Notes under the pieces: model-generated
What the model saw: only the letters and a program-made list of their open reading frames with translations
What the model was told of the DNA's origin: nothing
Databases searched by the model: none
Made by a program: the position numbers and the translations under genes
Shown: piece by piece, positions 1 to 8,505 of the stretch
How the letters are laid out: the number at the start of each line of letters is the position of its first letter
Position numbering within the stretch: position 1 is the stretch's first letter
DNA from: a virus
DNA length: 64,000 nucleotides
Direction: 5' to 3' (one strand)
IMG/VR virus record: IMGVR_UViG_3300043411_001118
Location: 1 to 64,000 of that record

Positions 1-16
1 CCAGGGACGATTATTA

Positions 17-148
17 CCAACGGAGCTACCAACGGAGCTACCAACGGAGCTACCAACGGAGCTACCAACGGAGCTACCAACGGAGCTACCAACGGAGCTA
101 CCAACGGAGCTACCAACGGAGCTACCAACGGAGCTACCAACGGAGCTA
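17..148. repeat. 12-bp tandem repeat, 11 exact copies
   Basis: Eleven head-to-tail copies of CCAACGGAGCTA fill this stretch. The rightmost copy contains the stop codon of the minus-strand tube gene, so the array starts exactly at that gene's end. Read leftward, one frame is closed by TAG in every unit. The other two frames are open (V-G-S-S or L-V-A-P units) and stay open to the window edge. The array may be the N-terminal extension of the next gene, which lies outside the window. A GGACGATT motif sits at 5-12. Confidence 0.97.
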
Positions 149-835
149 CCAGTTCCCAGAAGCCCCGTTATTCCCTTCAGTCGGGTTTCCAAGCTCATCA
201 GCAATATCTGACCCAGACTTAGACAGATCATTTAAAACATCCTCATAAGCCCCTGGCTTGCCTCCAGGACCAATATCAATTGAACCAATATCAGACGGCA
301 ACCCAGATCCACCTGTTCCAGTATTGATAACCCTAACATGTCTATGGTATGCAAAAGTAATTGTTAGCTTGTGATAACTGTTGCTTGCCTCATATGACAA
401 CTCTTGGGCTACTATAACCTTTGGATAGGTTTCCTGGAACGTCATGCCATATGATGCAAGTCCATCAACACCCAATTGAAAAACTGTAATGTCTGTAACA
501 TAGTCATCGTAGTAACCAACGTAATTGGAATAAGGATCAATCACTTTCGATTGCCAAGCCTCAAAAAATCTTCTTTCGATCATCGACTCGGAACACATAA
601 AAGTTAAATCGAGATCGTCATACATTCCGGTGTATGGCATTTCTCGTTTTGGCCCAGATAGGATGTGTGGAGTAGTTGCGAGATTTCTTCCAGCAAGTGA
701 TGCGCGTTCGCAGCGCATGGCAATCTGCCTAACACTATCACCAAACGGGGATGTGATATACACAACATAATTGCATGGCCGCGCAAGCCCACCCGCTAAT
801 AAATCATTTTTCATTTCATCGACGTTAAATGCCAT
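146..835 (-). CDS. tail tube / tube initiator-like protein (gp19/gp54 family)
   Basis: Probable subunit of the inner tail tube or of the ring that starts it. The 229-aa protein opens with a G-x-ARP segment (residues 15-21), followed by the small-protein pattern of T4 gp19: a CERASL segment, then a D-D-L-D-L-T-F strand and a FFEAWQ helix near residues 75-95. The last 55 residues are Gly/Ser-rich and unlike classical gp19. It abuts the conserved virion gene upstream (stop at 836, start at 835) and gp4 beyond it. gp19 and gp54 share a fold and I cannot decide between them. The family call is by pattern, not alignment. Confidence 0.7.
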   Translation of the reverse strand: MAFNVDEMKNDLLAGGLARPCNYVVYITSPFGDSVRQIAMRCERASLAGRNLATTPHILSGPKREMPYTGMYDDLDLTFMCSESMIERRFFEAWQSKVIDPYSNYVGYYDDYVTDITVFQLGVDGLASYGMTFQETYPKVIVAQELSYEASNSYHKLTITFAYHRHVRVINTGTGGSGLPSDIGSIDIGPGGKPGAYEDVLNDLSKSGSDIADELGNPTEGNNGASGNW

Positions 836-1546
836 CTATTTCCTCTTTCTAATATTTCGACGCTGACCAGCTTTTGTTTGTGTTGCGCTCATCTTACGAC
901 CACCACCCTTGGCATTTTGTTTCTTGTCAAACTTCGCGCCTTGAGCCATTGCAATACGTCTTGAATCTTCCCAGACTTTTGATTTTGGTGCTTTCTTAAA
1001 TTGCTCGACAGGTAGGAATAGAGCAATCGGCCACTCAACAGATTCAATCCTTACGAACTTAGATTTCACATGACTAGTTAAGTACATTTTTAAACATGGC
1101 TTGAACCATTTAAATCTTGCAGCCGCAGCCAATGTCTTATAGGAGATATTTAATTTTGTTGAATCATTAAATCGTTTGTTATTCGCAATTGATAACAATG
1201 CATCAAGTAGGACAGCCCGATATTTTGGGGCAAGGTAGTGAAGATTGATTCCAAGGAATCGTCCCTTGCGAGGTGCTGGATCAATTGGGAATATTAATGG
1301 AAACCGATCATAATAGGGTAACGTTGCCTTATGTTTTGGATCATAGGCGAAAAAATACATTCGTCCTAATTGCCAATTTGATCTGAGACGTTCCGATTCT
1401 CCAACCAGATCAGATTCATCAGTACCCTTAGAAAATTTCTCAGTCCTAGCCTTATACCAATTAATTGCTTCTAATGATTTTGCTGGACCAATACCGGCCC
1501 TTAGCGCATCAGCCAAAATTTTATCAAATAGGGAGATATTTTCCAT
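836..1546 (-). CDS. conserved myovirus virion-associated protein, unassigned
   Basis: A 236-aa protein with the central pattern G-R-M-Y-F-F-x-Y-D-P-K, then LPYYDRFPLIFPI, then GINLHYL (about residues 60-107). I recognise this pattern from T4-like marine and soil myophages, where it is encoded among tail and baseplate genes, but I know no established function. The C-terminal 50 residues are very basic (KGGGRK, RRNIRKRK), which would suit contact with DNA or acidic surfaces. It lies between gp4 and the tube gene in one leftward unit. Confidence 0.6.
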   Translation of the reverse strand: MENISLFDKILADALRAGIGPAKSLEAINWYKARTEKFSKGTDESDLVGESERLRSNWQLGRMYFFAYDPKHKATLPYYDRFPLIFPIDPAPRKGRFLGINLHYLAPKYRAVLLDALLSIANNKRFNDSTKLNISYKTLAAAARFKWFKPCLKMYLTSHVKSKFVRIESVEWPIALFLPVEQFKKAPKSKVWEDSRRIAMAQGAKFDKKQNAKGGGRKMSATQTKAGQRRNIRKRK

Positions 1547-1551
1547 GTCTG

Positions 1552-2091
1552 TTATTTAGGTGTAGATTTTGGTTTCTTCACAGTATTAGGCACTCTTCTA
1601 TACTTCGATTTTTTGACAGGGACGATTCCCTTAATACCAAATTTTTCTAATACATGCTCATCCCAGATTCTAAATTCCCATCCACGAGTTTCGCAGTATC
1701 TTTTCGCAGCTTCCCATTTTGACGTATTTTTGGCGTATCGTAAACATTCACGGATGAACACATGTTCTCGTTTCTCAGCAGATTTCACCGGGGGAGCAAC
1801 TTGGTATGCTGGCTTAATCTCGACAAGAATAGTTCGGCCTGAGTCCAGGACGATTTTTAGATCAACAAAGTAACGATGCAACCTGTTATCAGTCTTGCAC
1901 TTATATCCAATGATTGTTGTTTCTGAACTCCAACCACGGATTTTGTTATGACCATCAAGGAATGAAAATACCCTAAACTCCCAATTGGATCTTGCGATCA
2001 CGTTAGTCGGATCACCCATATACTTCGACGGATTTTTTACATGGTACTGACGATGTTTATCTTGATGTCTAAGTCTTGTTGATTTTCTCAT
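1552..2091 (-). CDS. head completion protein gp4 (TnsA-like nuclease fold)
   Basis: Homologue of T4 gp4 (gp50/65), which completes filled heads so that tails can join. The 179-aa protein shows the family signature NPSKYMGDPTNVI (20-32), SNWEFR (35-40), RYFVDLK (73-79) and VEIKP (90-94). The last two supply the D and E-x-K of the PD-(D/E)xK / TnsA-like fold. I chose the ATG at 2091 because AGGA lies 7 nt upstream; a TTG at 2109 would add six residues. The gene is divergent from the tube-cap gene that starts at 2125. Confidence 0.85.
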   Translation of the reverse strand: MRKSTRLRHQDKHRQYHVKNPSKYMGDPTNVIARSNWEFRVFSFLDGHNKIRGWSSETTIIGYKCKTDNRLHRYFVDLKIVLDSGRTILVEIKPAYQVAPPVKSAEKREHVFIRECLRYAKNTSKWEAAKRYCETRGWEFRIWDEHVLEKFGIKGIVPVKKSKYRRVPNTVKKPKSTPK

Positions 2092-2124
2092 GCAATCGTC
2101 CTGGATCAATCTAAATTCACTTTT

Positions 2125-2931
2125 GTGAATTTGTTGGATGAACCAACTAAATATTACCGAACATACTTAGCAGCAAACCCAATGCCCAGAACTCGACCAG
2201 CCTCAAAATTAGCCAACAATCCGTACAATAGTCCGAAACATTACTATCCGCAGGATTTGGGCAATGAAGGATCAGAGCCTTACATTCTATTTGATATTCG
2301 AGCCGGTGTTGTTGATAAGCCAACCCCACTAGCTGTAATTGGTCTCCCGATGCCTTTAAAACTTGGGGTTAGTTACGGCGCAGCCTATAAAGAAGTTTCG
2401 ATGACTCTTGATGTTTATAAATCTCTAGCGAATCATATGGAACCGATAACAGAGCTAGGTCGAATTATTGCAAAGGGACTCGACACCACTGGATCAAACC
2501 TATCAGCAGAATTTGAAAGAAGTCGCGGAGCAATTGTCAACCCGCACATGGCCACGCTATTTGAAGGAATTGGATTTCGAAGCTTCACATTTGATTTCAC
2601 ACTAGCAGCGCGAAACAGAGAAGAATCAGATTCAATTCAAAAATTGATTGCGCGTTTCAAGTATCACATGGTTCCTGGTGTTCCGGTCGGGGGCGCATAT
2701 CAAAGAGATCTTTTATATCCGGACAATTTTGTTATTTCATTACATTCACCCGTTCAATCGTACTTGTTCAAAATTGGCACATGCGCGTTAAAAAATATGG
2801 ATGTCGATTATTCCGGCGCAGGACAGACAGCATTTTTTAGAAATAGCGGTGCGCCTGTAATGATTCACTTAACTTTGACATTCCAGGAAATGACGATCAT
2901 GACTAAGGAATTAATTGAGCAAGGTTATTAA
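2125..2931 (+). CDS. baseplate tail-tube cap-like protein (gp48/gp54 family)
   Basis: Probable baseplate protein that caps the hub and nucleates the tube. The 268-aa protein has the gp48-type core: NPHMATLFEGIGFRSFTFDF (about 138-157), R-x-x-E-x-x-x-I followed by ARFKYHM, then C-x-L-x-N-M-x-V-D-Y and a final L-T-L-T-F-Q-E strand. The start is GTG (TTG two codons on is possible). Genes for gp53 and the hub follow with 2-bp and overlapping junctions, which supports a baseplate role. Confidence 0.75.
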   Translation: MNLLDEPTKYYRTYLAANPMPRTRPASKLANNPYNSPKHYYPQDLGNEGSEPYILFDIRAGVVDKPTPLAVIGLPMPLKLGVSYGAAYKEVSMTLDVYKSLANHMEPITELGRIIAKGLDTTGSNLSAEFERSRGAIVNPHMATLFEGIGFRSFTFDFTLAARNREESDSIQKLIARFKYHMVPGVPVGGAYQRDLLYPDNFVISLHSPVQSYLFKIGTCALKNMDVDYSGAGQTAFFRNSGAPVMIHLTLTFQEMTIMTKELIEQGY

Positions 2932-2933
2932 CC

Positions 2934-3428
2934 ATGAGACACTTCCGATACTATCCAATTGAAAACTATGAATCGTCCTTGTGCATTGATATAACAGCAC
3001 GATCTAAGGTTAGAGATATCATCAAGGCTAACGTATTCATCTATTATCCGTACACGATAAAAGATGGCGAGAGACCTGATATCATTGCACATAAGTATTA
3101 TGGATCAGCAAATTATACTTGGATGGTTCTATATGCCAATGATATTTTCGATATGACCTTTGATTGGCCTCTCAGTTCTCAGGAATTTAATAGCTATATC
3201 ACTGAAAAATATGGATCTATTAGTGCAGCAAAATTAGAGATTCACCACTACGAAAATTCAGATGGTCTGATTATTGATGAGACCAGTTATCTTGCAGATT
3301 TGTCCGGTTCAATCATTTACTCGTTTGAACACGAAATGACCTTAAACGAAGCAAAGAGAGATATTAAGTTATTTGATGTCTCATACCGGGATCAGTTGGT
3401 TACAGAATTTAGAAGAATCTTCAAATGA
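2934..3428 (+). CDS. baseplate wedge subunit gp53
   Basis: T4 gp53 family, the wedge protein that locks wedges around the hub. The 164-aa protein has the LysM-like core typical of the family: IKDGERPDIIAHKYYGSANY (41-60), then W-M-V-L-x-A-N-D near residue 65 and W-P-L-S-S-Q-E-F. A long C-terminal helix follows. The stop overlaps the start of the hub gene by 4 nt (ATGA), so the two are probably translationally coupled. Confidence 0.85.
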   Translation: MRHFRYYPIENYESSLCIDITARSKVRDIIKANVFIYYPYTIKDGERPDIIAHKYYGSANYTWMVLYANDIFDMTFDWPLSSQEFNSYITEKYGSISAAKLEIHHYENSDGLIIDETSYLADLSGSIIYSFEHEMTLNEAKRDIKLFDVSYRDQLVTEFRRIFK

Positions 3429-4861
3429 TCGACGAAGTGAACGATCTCTCCTATAACCCTCCACTAGAGAAGATCAGGAAAGAACATGACTTTATCATTG
3501 AACAGATAAAGTTAGTCTCTCACACAGGGGCAGAGCATGAACTAAGTTTCATTAGAGATGAGCTAAGGATCTATGCAGACCTATACAGTTCTACAATGTC
3601 CGGATCAATCTCAGTCAATGATGCAGTCGATCTTCCCCAGTTGATTCCGTTACTAGGTGAGGAAAAAATTAAGATCACGTTCACTAGACCAAATGTCACA
3701 GTTGATCCAATTGCGGGGGAAATGGGGGTAACTGTTACTGAGGATATACTTGATTCCATCGATATGGAATTCATCATCTATAAATTGGGGAATAGGGAAC
3801 TTAGTAAAGATAAGCTTCAGAAATATACATTATACTTTACTACCCAAGAGCGATTAAATGATATCAGGACGATTGTTGGAAAGTCGTTTAAGGATAAGCC
3901 GTTTCACGAAGTTGTCGAAATTATCTATGATGAGAGTATCAAGGATGGTTCCAAGGGAGCGAAAGCTAAGGAACTAATTGTAGAGCCGACTAGGTATAGT
4001 CAGAATTTTATAGCTTGTAATAAGAGACCAATTGAATTGATTCAGCAAATATGCTCAAGGGCGATTTCCGATGAAGGGAATGGTTCAAGCTATGTGTTCT
4101 ATGAGGATCAGGAGAATTTTAATTTCATTACCCTGAGTAAGTTAGTTCAAGGTGAAGTCAAAGAACAGTATGTCTATAACCTTGCTAACGTACACCGGCC
4201 TGAAGGTGGATTGATCAAAGCACAGGATATCGCAGCCGATCTTAGGTCCGTTCAGGAATACGAATTCACAAAAGAGTTTGACATCATCGACAAAGCTAAT
4301 AAGGGTTTATACGGATCAAGGCTAATGACCTATGATCTATACAGACAAAAAATTGATGAAGTGGAATTCGATTATCAGGAAGCATTTAAAACCTATCCGC
4401 ATCTTGATGCGAATGATGTACATACACTAGAGGCTGAGATTTTTGGATATCCCGATGCACATTTTATGTGTATGGAAACGGATAAAGAACAGGACACGGT
4501 TCCTTACATTGCGGAAAATGATCCAGATTTGAAACCAAGGTACATTGAAGAGTCTGTCCAGGTTAGAAAGCATCAACAAAATTTACTGGACTATCGCAAG
4601 TGCCAAGTCGTTGTCTCAGGAGATCCACGAAGGAAGCCGGGGGATGTTGTCGAATTTAAACTTCCTTCCGCAATGGGAAATTTGAGTGAGGAATACCCCA
4701 AGGAAGATGACAAGTATCTTTCTGGTAAATACCTAGTCATGGCAGTTTGTCATGTCTTGTTAAAGAACAGATACTCAATGATCATGGAACTTGTTAAAGA
4801 CTCGTTCGTTGAAAAACCTGAGTATGTTGATCCGAATTCACTTTATGAAGACACCTATTAG
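3425..4861 (+). CDS. baseplate hub protein, gp27-like
   Basis: A 478-aa protein of the gp27 / Tal-like hub family, which forms the trimeric central hub above the spike. The sequence shows an early SGSISVNDA strand followed by LPLLGEE-K-I-K-I-x-F. It closes with the usual C-terminal barrel: C-x-V-V-V-x-G-D-P, K-P-G-D-V-V-E-F, then SGKYLVMAVCHVL and a final M-I-M-E-L-V-K-D-S. It overlaps gp53 by 4 nt and is followed 10 nt later by a small head-targeted protein. No lysozyme domain is visible. Confidence 0.75.
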   Translation: MIDEVNDLSYNPPLEKIRKEHDFIIEQIKLVSHTGAEHELSFIRDELRIYADLYSSTMSGSISVNDAVDLPQLIPLLGEEKIKITFTRPNVTVDPIAGEMGVTVTEDILDSIDMEFIIYKLGNRELSKDKLQKYTLYFTTQERLNDIRTIVGKSFKDKPFHEVVEIIYDESIKDGSKGAKAKELIVEPTRYSQNFIACNKRPIELIQQICSRAISDEGNGSSYVFYEDQENFNFITLSKLVQGEVKEQYVYNLANVHRPEGGLIKAQDIAADLRSVQEYEFTKEFDIIDKANKGLYGSRLMTYDLYRQKIDEVEFDYQEAFKTYPHLDANDVHTLEAEIFGYPDAHFMCMETDKEQDTVPYIAENDPDLKPRYIEESVQVRKHQQNLLDYRKCQVVVSGDPRRKPGDVVEFKLPSAMGNLSEEYPKEDDKYLSGKYLVMAVCHVLLKNRYSMIMELVKDSFVEKPEYVDPNSLYEDTY

Positions 4862-4871
4862 GAAAGGATAA

Positions 4872-5225
4872 ATGAAAACTTACAAGCAAATTTTAAAAGA
4901 ATCAAAAACCTTACTTAGTGAAGATGGATTTCTCAACAGCTTAGAGAGTCTATTTGATCTCAAAAAGGCTAAGCAGAATGTGAAGGCTGGAGTTTCTTTA
5001 ACCAAGGAAATGATTCAAGCCGTCAAAAAACACGATCCAGAAGACAAGGCAACTATAAAAGATTATGAGAATGACATCTACGACTTAGAAGAAATTTTTC
5101 TTGCATTGGATAACGAAGAGGTAACAGAGGCAATTAAGATGTTTGATAAGTTAAGTGGTGATATCGCGGATAGGGTAATCGATCCGGTACAATATAAAAG
5201 ATCTTTTCGCAAAGATTTTTTCTAG
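4872..5225 (+). CDS. small head-targeted protein (capsid-targeting leader)
   Basis: A 117-aa, highly charged helical protein of unknown function. Its N-terminus MKTYKQILKES is close to the leader of T4 internal proteins (MKTYQEFIAEA), and LKE-S fits the L-x-E cleavage rule of the prohead protease. I infer packaging into the head during assembly and release with the DNA. It sits at the end of the baseplate operon and just before the J-domain protein, which has the same kind of leader. Confidence 0.65.
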   Translation: MKTYKQILKESKTLLSEDGFLNSLESLFDLKKAKQNVKAGVSLTKEMIQAVKKHDPEDKATIKDYENDIYDLEEIFLALDNEEVTEAIKMFDKLSGDIADRVIDPVQYKRSFRKDFF

Positions 5226-5271
5226 AATCGTCCCTGAGCTACCGAAGGAGCAAGAGCTAAACTTCCCCATC

Positions 5272-6291
5272 ATGAAAAAATACTCCACATTTCTTCTTGA
5301 AGCTCAACTCACACATTCCGATGCAGTTAAAATTCTTGGGCTAAAGCCCGGATACTCTCCAGACGATCTATCCTCGACCTATAAGCTAATGGCTAAACTT
5401 CACCATCCAGATAAAGGTGGGGATGTTGAGCAAATGAAACAGATCAATGCAGCTTATAATTTGCTGAAGGGATCGCCATCTGGAGATGATGAACAAAAAT
5501 CTTGGGACAAGTATCAGGCTAGAAAAAAACGGGATACCGAAAACTTAACTGATATCTTAGAAGTCTTTACTAAGAAATATCAACCAGGAATCTTTAAAGC
5601 CTATTTTGAAGACATCTACGGTATATCATTTAAGATGGAAACTTCATCACATATTGGAATGTATGGAGCTAATGTAAAATCGAAATACTTTAGTGAAGAT
5701 CGCGGAACTGTTATTGATATTGAATTCTATATGTCCGTGAATAGTACCAACGGAGATGCGAAATTAGGACCAGACGAACATTCTGGAGTTGGAATGACTA
5801 TATCCAGGACGATTTTTCATAACAGGAGACGGATCAAACTAGCTCAACAGAACTATTCGTTTGAATCGGACTATCGAGTGTTATCACAACCGGAGAAATT
5901 GTTTCCTAAAGACAAGATGGTTGATAAGTCTAAGAATGCAGGAAATTTGAAATTTAAGAAAGCTGATGCAATCTTAACAATCAAAAATGAGTTAGGTGCA
6001 AGGTGGGATGGAACCCAGTGGATGCGGATTCCCTTGAATGACAAATATACCTTGGTAATTTATCGATTGACTTCAATGGGTATTGGAACATGGGGAACTA
6101 GTGGGATCTACGAAGGGAACCGGCGCGTATCGAATGGACCGTTTCTATTACTAGTTGAGAATCAAAAAATTATCTACTGGTTTGTCGAACAGGTCAAGGG
6201 ACGATTACAGAAAGATATCGACTTAGCGCACATTCAAAAAGTTTTGATCGACATGGGCGCAGAATATAAAGAGTTGATCAAGAATCTTTAG
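5272..6291 (+). CDS. J-domain protein with capsid-targeting leader
   Basis: A 339-aa protein with a clear DnaJ-type J domain at residues 13-66. The helix II-III loop carries the obligatory HPD triad (H45-P46-D47) in HHPDKGG. J domains stimulate Hsp70 ATPase, so the partner should be host DnaK. No Gly/Phe or zinc region follows, and the 270-residue remainder is not recognised. The leader MKKYSTFLLEA ends in LLE-A, a prohead-protease-type site, suggesting that the mature protein is carried in the virion. A GGACGATT motif lies inside the gene near 5807 and again near 6199. The 3' end overlaps the opposing small gene by 14 nt. Confidence 0.8.
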   Translation: MKKYSTFLLEAQLTHSDAVKILGLKPGYSPDDLSSTYKLMAKLHHPDKGGDVEQMKQINAAYNLLKGSPSGDDEQKSWDKYQARKKRDTENLTDILEVFTKKYQPGIFKAYFEDIYGISFKMETSSHIGMYGANVKSKYFSEDRGTVIDIEFYMSVNSTNGDAKLGPDEHSGVGMTISRTIFHNRRRIKLAQQNYSFESDYRVLSQPEKLFPKDKMVDKSKNAGNLKFKKADAILTIKNELGARWDGTQWMRIPLNDKYTLVIYRLTSMGIGTWGTSGIYEGNRRVSNGPFLLLVENQKIIYWFVEQVKGRLQKDIDLAHIQKVLIDMGAEYKELIKNL

Positions 6292-6451
6292 CGATTTTAG
6301 CAGTAGAATTCGCAACTAATTTTTCGATATCCCATAAAGTCACTTTAGTAGCACCCCTCAGTTCTGGAGTCATTAACGAGTAATGTATTTTACTCCACAC
6401 ATGGCTTTTAATATTGATACGAACTAGTTGGTAATTTGCTTTTGGTTTCAT
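6278..6451 (-). CDS. small orphan protein, paralogue of the gene at 7092
   Basis: A 57-aa protein that reads MKPKANYQLVRINIK and later SHVWSKIHY and KVTLWDIEKL. It aligns along its length with the protein at 7092-7292 (MKPNSNHQQVRIKIK, THVWSKIHY, KVTIWDIEKM), so one is a duplicate of the other. It overlaps the end of the J-domain gene tail-to-tail. Function is unknown. Confidence 0.7.
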   Translation of the reverse strand: MKPKANYQLVRINIKSHVWSKIHYSLMTPELRGATKVTLWDIEKLVANSTAKIAKDS

Positions 6452-6465
6452 ATTCTGGTGTGTCC

Positions 6466-6690
6466 TTATAAAAATATTGGATCGTCACTCCAATAACCAA
6501 GAAAATACGCTGGCATTTCGCGTCTAACAGGGACCATCGAATTTTCTATTGATATGGTAAATAGTTTCTGTGCTGATTGAAATTTTTCATGAATCACAAG
6601 CTTATTATAATACAACAAATCGATCTTGTTCTTACGCTGTAAGGTTTCTGCAATTTTTGCAGATACGCCATTGAGATTAAAATCGTTCAT
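6466..6690 (-). CDS. small orphan protein
   Basis: A 74-aa protein, unrecognised. It is one of a run of tiny leftward genes of 55-80 codons. The start overlaps the stop of the next gene upstream by 4 nt (ATGA), which supports translation as part of a coupled unit. Confidence 0.5.
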   Translation of the reverse strand: MNDFNLNGVSAKIAETLQRKNKIDLLYYNKLVIHEKFQSAQKLFTISIENSMVPVRREMPAYFLGYWSDDPIFL

Positions 6691-6878
6691 GTTTTATGTG
6701 GGATGTCAGAATTTATCACTAGGGTTTGTAAAGGTTGATAATATTTTTTCACCTCGATTCCCCTTAACGCGCCAATTAATTTCGTGTTGAATATTTTATT
6801 CCAGAACATGTCATTTATTATCCTAGTGGGTCCATTTTCGTTAACAATGTGGTCCAGGTAATTTATCGGTTTATTCAT
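6687..6878 (-). CDS. small orphan protein
   Basis: A 63-aa basic protein of unknown function in the array of tiny leftward genes. The ATG lies 7 nt after the gene upstream and is preceded by GGAAT. The end overlaps the gene at 6466 by 4 nt. Confidence 0.5.
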   Translation of the reverse strand: MNKPINYLDHIVNENGPTRIINDMFWNKIFNTKLIGALRGIEVKKYYQPLQTLVINSDIPHKT

Positions 6879-6884
6879 AATTAT

Positions 6885-7085
6885 TTAAATTCCCAAAAAT
6901 TGATTCAGTAAAAATCTAACACTCGATTGCCCGATATTTGAACGAACCTCCGCGAATACATTGGCATCAGAAAGAATTTTTAAATCCCAACTAATCTCGC
7001 GGGAAATTGATTTGGATATCTTAGTCGAAATTTTTTGATACATTTTATTCTCGATGCGTTCTTCAGGCTCTAATTTTTTGGTCAT
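6885..7085 (-). CDS. small orphan protein
   Basis: A 66-aa protein, strongly helical in its first half (repeated K-I-S-x-x-I-S spacing) and amphipathic. It has no recognised domain. It belongs to the tandem array of short genes, and the ribosome binding site is weak. Confidence 0.45.
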   Translation of the reverse strand: MTKKLEPEERIENKMYQKISTKISKSISREISWDLKILSDANVFAEVRSNIGQSSVRFLLNQFLGI

Positions 7086-7091
7086 AATTGT

Positions 7092-7292
7092 TTAGCGCAG
7101 AGCGCCCCCGATATCGACATTTCTTTCAGTAATTACGTCCACTAGTAAATTCGCAGTCATTTTTTCGATATCCCAGATAGTCACTTTCCTAGCACCCTTT
7201 ATGTTTGGAGTTATCAATTGGTAATGTATTTTACTCCACACATGGGTTTTAATCTTGATACGAACTTGCTGATGGTTTGAATTGGGTTTCAT
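7092..7292 (-). CDS. small orphan protein, paralogue of the gene at 6278
   Basis: A 66-aa protein. The start at 7292 (MKPNSN) is preferred over an upstream ATG because the homology with the 6278 paralogue begins there and GGAAG lies upstream. Shared blocks are VRIKIK, HVWSKIHY and TIWDIEK. The C-terminal tail diverges. Function is unknown. Confidence 0.65.
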   Translation of the reverse strand: MKPNSNHQQVRIKIKTHVWSKIHYQLITPNIKGARKVTIWDIEKMTANLLVDVITERNVDIGGALR

Positions 7293-7296
7293 ATTC

Positions 7297-7479
7297 TCAT
7301 TCTTCCAACATGACATTTTGAATTTGAGATTGTCTAAGTACGTTGTCTACTTCCGATACTAAAATAATAAAGAGCAATCTTTGAACCTCACCCAAAGGTT
7401 TTGGACCTTTATTAAATAAATTAGTTTCCATGGTTCGTATGCATGTATCAATTTTGAATTTCACATCTTGATTATCCAT
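7297..7479 (-). CDS. small orphan protein
   Basis: A 60-aa protein starting MDNQDVKFKID with a hydrophobic core LLFIILVSEV. It is unrecognised and overlaps the gene upstream by 8 nt. Confidence 0.5.
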   Translation of the reverse strand: MDNQDVKFKIDTCIRTMETNLFNKGPKPLGEVQRLLFIILVSEVDNVLRQSQIQNVMLEE

Positions 7480-7696
7480 GACTGACCATCTTATATACTT
7501 CGGGACTATCCATTCTTGTGATCATCCTTCCGATTCCCCTCATCTTATATTGAATTTCGAATACCGCATCCATAGTTAATTCGTAAGAACCATCACCAAA
7601 ATTAAAAACTTTGTCCTGACCGAGATCGTATTGCATCCGACCTAATACATGGTGGATACGAGAGGATATTTCGGCAATGTCTCTTTCAGTGTCCAT
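7472..7696 (-). CDS. small orphan protein
   Basis: A 74-aa protein of unknown function. AAGGA lies about 8 nt before the ATG, one of the better ribosome binding sites in this array. Its start overlaps the end of the next gene by 11 nt. Confidence 0.55.
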   Translation of the reverse strand: MDTERDIAEISSRIHHVLGRMQYDLGQDKVFNFGDGSYELTMDAVFEIQYKMRGIGRMITRMDSPEVYKMVSHG

Positions 7697-7856
7697 TTTC
7701 GATCCTTTGATGAAGACAAGTTACTTCCCTTATACTCGATTCCATTAGTTGAATCATTAACAAAGTGTAGACAGAAAATTGGAAAGGAAACTCTAGCTCC
7801 GACTTAAAAAATTCATCAAGAGCATTGTAGATGTGCGCCGATTTTTGCTCATTCAT
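7686..7856 (-). CDS. small orphan protein
   Basis: A 56-aa protein starting MNEQKSAHIY. The ATG at 7856 overlaps the TGA of the gene upstream, so I prefer it to a TTG at 7889. The protein is helical with a hydrophobic second half and is unrecognised. The region between the two start candidates contains a GGACGATT motif. Confidence 0.5.
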   Translation of the reverse strand: MNEQKSAHIYNALDEFFKSELEFPFQFSVYTLLMIQLMESSIREVTCLHQRIENGH

Positions 7857-8083
7857 AATTTCGTTCTCAATCGTCCTTGATGTATCCAAGCTACTACCTG
7901 TGAGGAATTTCTTATTATCTGATTGAACGGACCTCTAACCTCTACTTGAAATAACCAAGAATCATTCACGGAAACATGATTGATAACTTCTGGCATAGAT
8001 TTAATAACAGCCTCGTCAATCGTTTGGGAACATTGTTGGGATATCAACATTCCAGAAATTTTTATGTTGGTTTGATTATTCAT
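7853..8083 (-). CDS. small orphan protein ending in GRLR
   Basis: A 76-aa protein of unknown function with AGGAT 5 nt before the ATG. Its C-terminus (GRLRTKL) comes from a copy of the GGACGATT motif placed at the 3' end of the gene, as in several neighbours. Confidence 0.55.
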   Translation of the reverse strand: MNNQTNIKISGMLISQQCSQTIDEAVIKSMPEVINHVSVNDSWLFQVEVRGPFNQIIRNSSQVVAWIHQGRLRTKL

Positions 8084-8089
8084 ACTATC

Positions 8090-8302
8090 CTAAAATCGTC
8101 CCTTGTATAACGCTCGACGAATGTTAAATTCTTGAGAACTTTCCATTCGAGTTTGAATTGCGGCTATTAAATCCGTTACATAGTAATTTGGCATTGGAAT
8201 AATTGTGGATGGCAAACTTTGATTCAAGGAACATTCCAAGGATTCTAATGTCCTTAAAATACAATCCACATCTCCATATTGCATTTTAATTTGTTTGTTC
8301 AT
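8090..8302 (-). CDS. small orphan protein ending in KGRF
   Basis: A 70-aa protein with no recognised domain. GAGG stands about 10 nt before the ATG. The last codons (KGRF, stop) are formed by a GGGACGATT motif. Confidence 0.55.
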   Translation of the reverse strand: MNKQIKMQYGDVDCILRTLESLECSLNQSLPSTIIPMPNYYVTDLIAAIQTRMESSQEFNIRRALYKGRF

Positions 8303-8303
8303 A

Positions 8304-8504
8304 CTATTCTAACCTCAATCGTCCCGAAACTAATTTTTGAAACCCCAACAAAATCGTCTCATACGCTACACATGTTATATGTGATGACCACGAAATTTTT
8401 GATAGTCCTGGAATATTTGAATCTAGTCTCCACCCGATCTTTTGTAATGTATAATCGATTTCTCCCATCTTATTAAATGCTATGTTTGCTTGATGCTCAT
8501 TCAT
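8304..8504 (-). CDS. small orphan protein ending in GRLRLE
   Basis: A 66-aa protein. The start at 8504 is set by CGGAG 7 nt upstream and by the stop of the preceding gene at 8506; a longer reading would overlap that gene extensively. The C-terminal GRLRLE comes from a GGGACGATTGAGG sequence that also supplies the ribosome binding site of the following gene. Confidence 0.55.
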   Translation of the reverse strand: MNEHQANIAFNKMGEIDYTLQKIGWRLDSNIPGLSKISWSSHITCVAYETILLGFQKLVSGRLRLE

Positions 8505-8505
8505 A

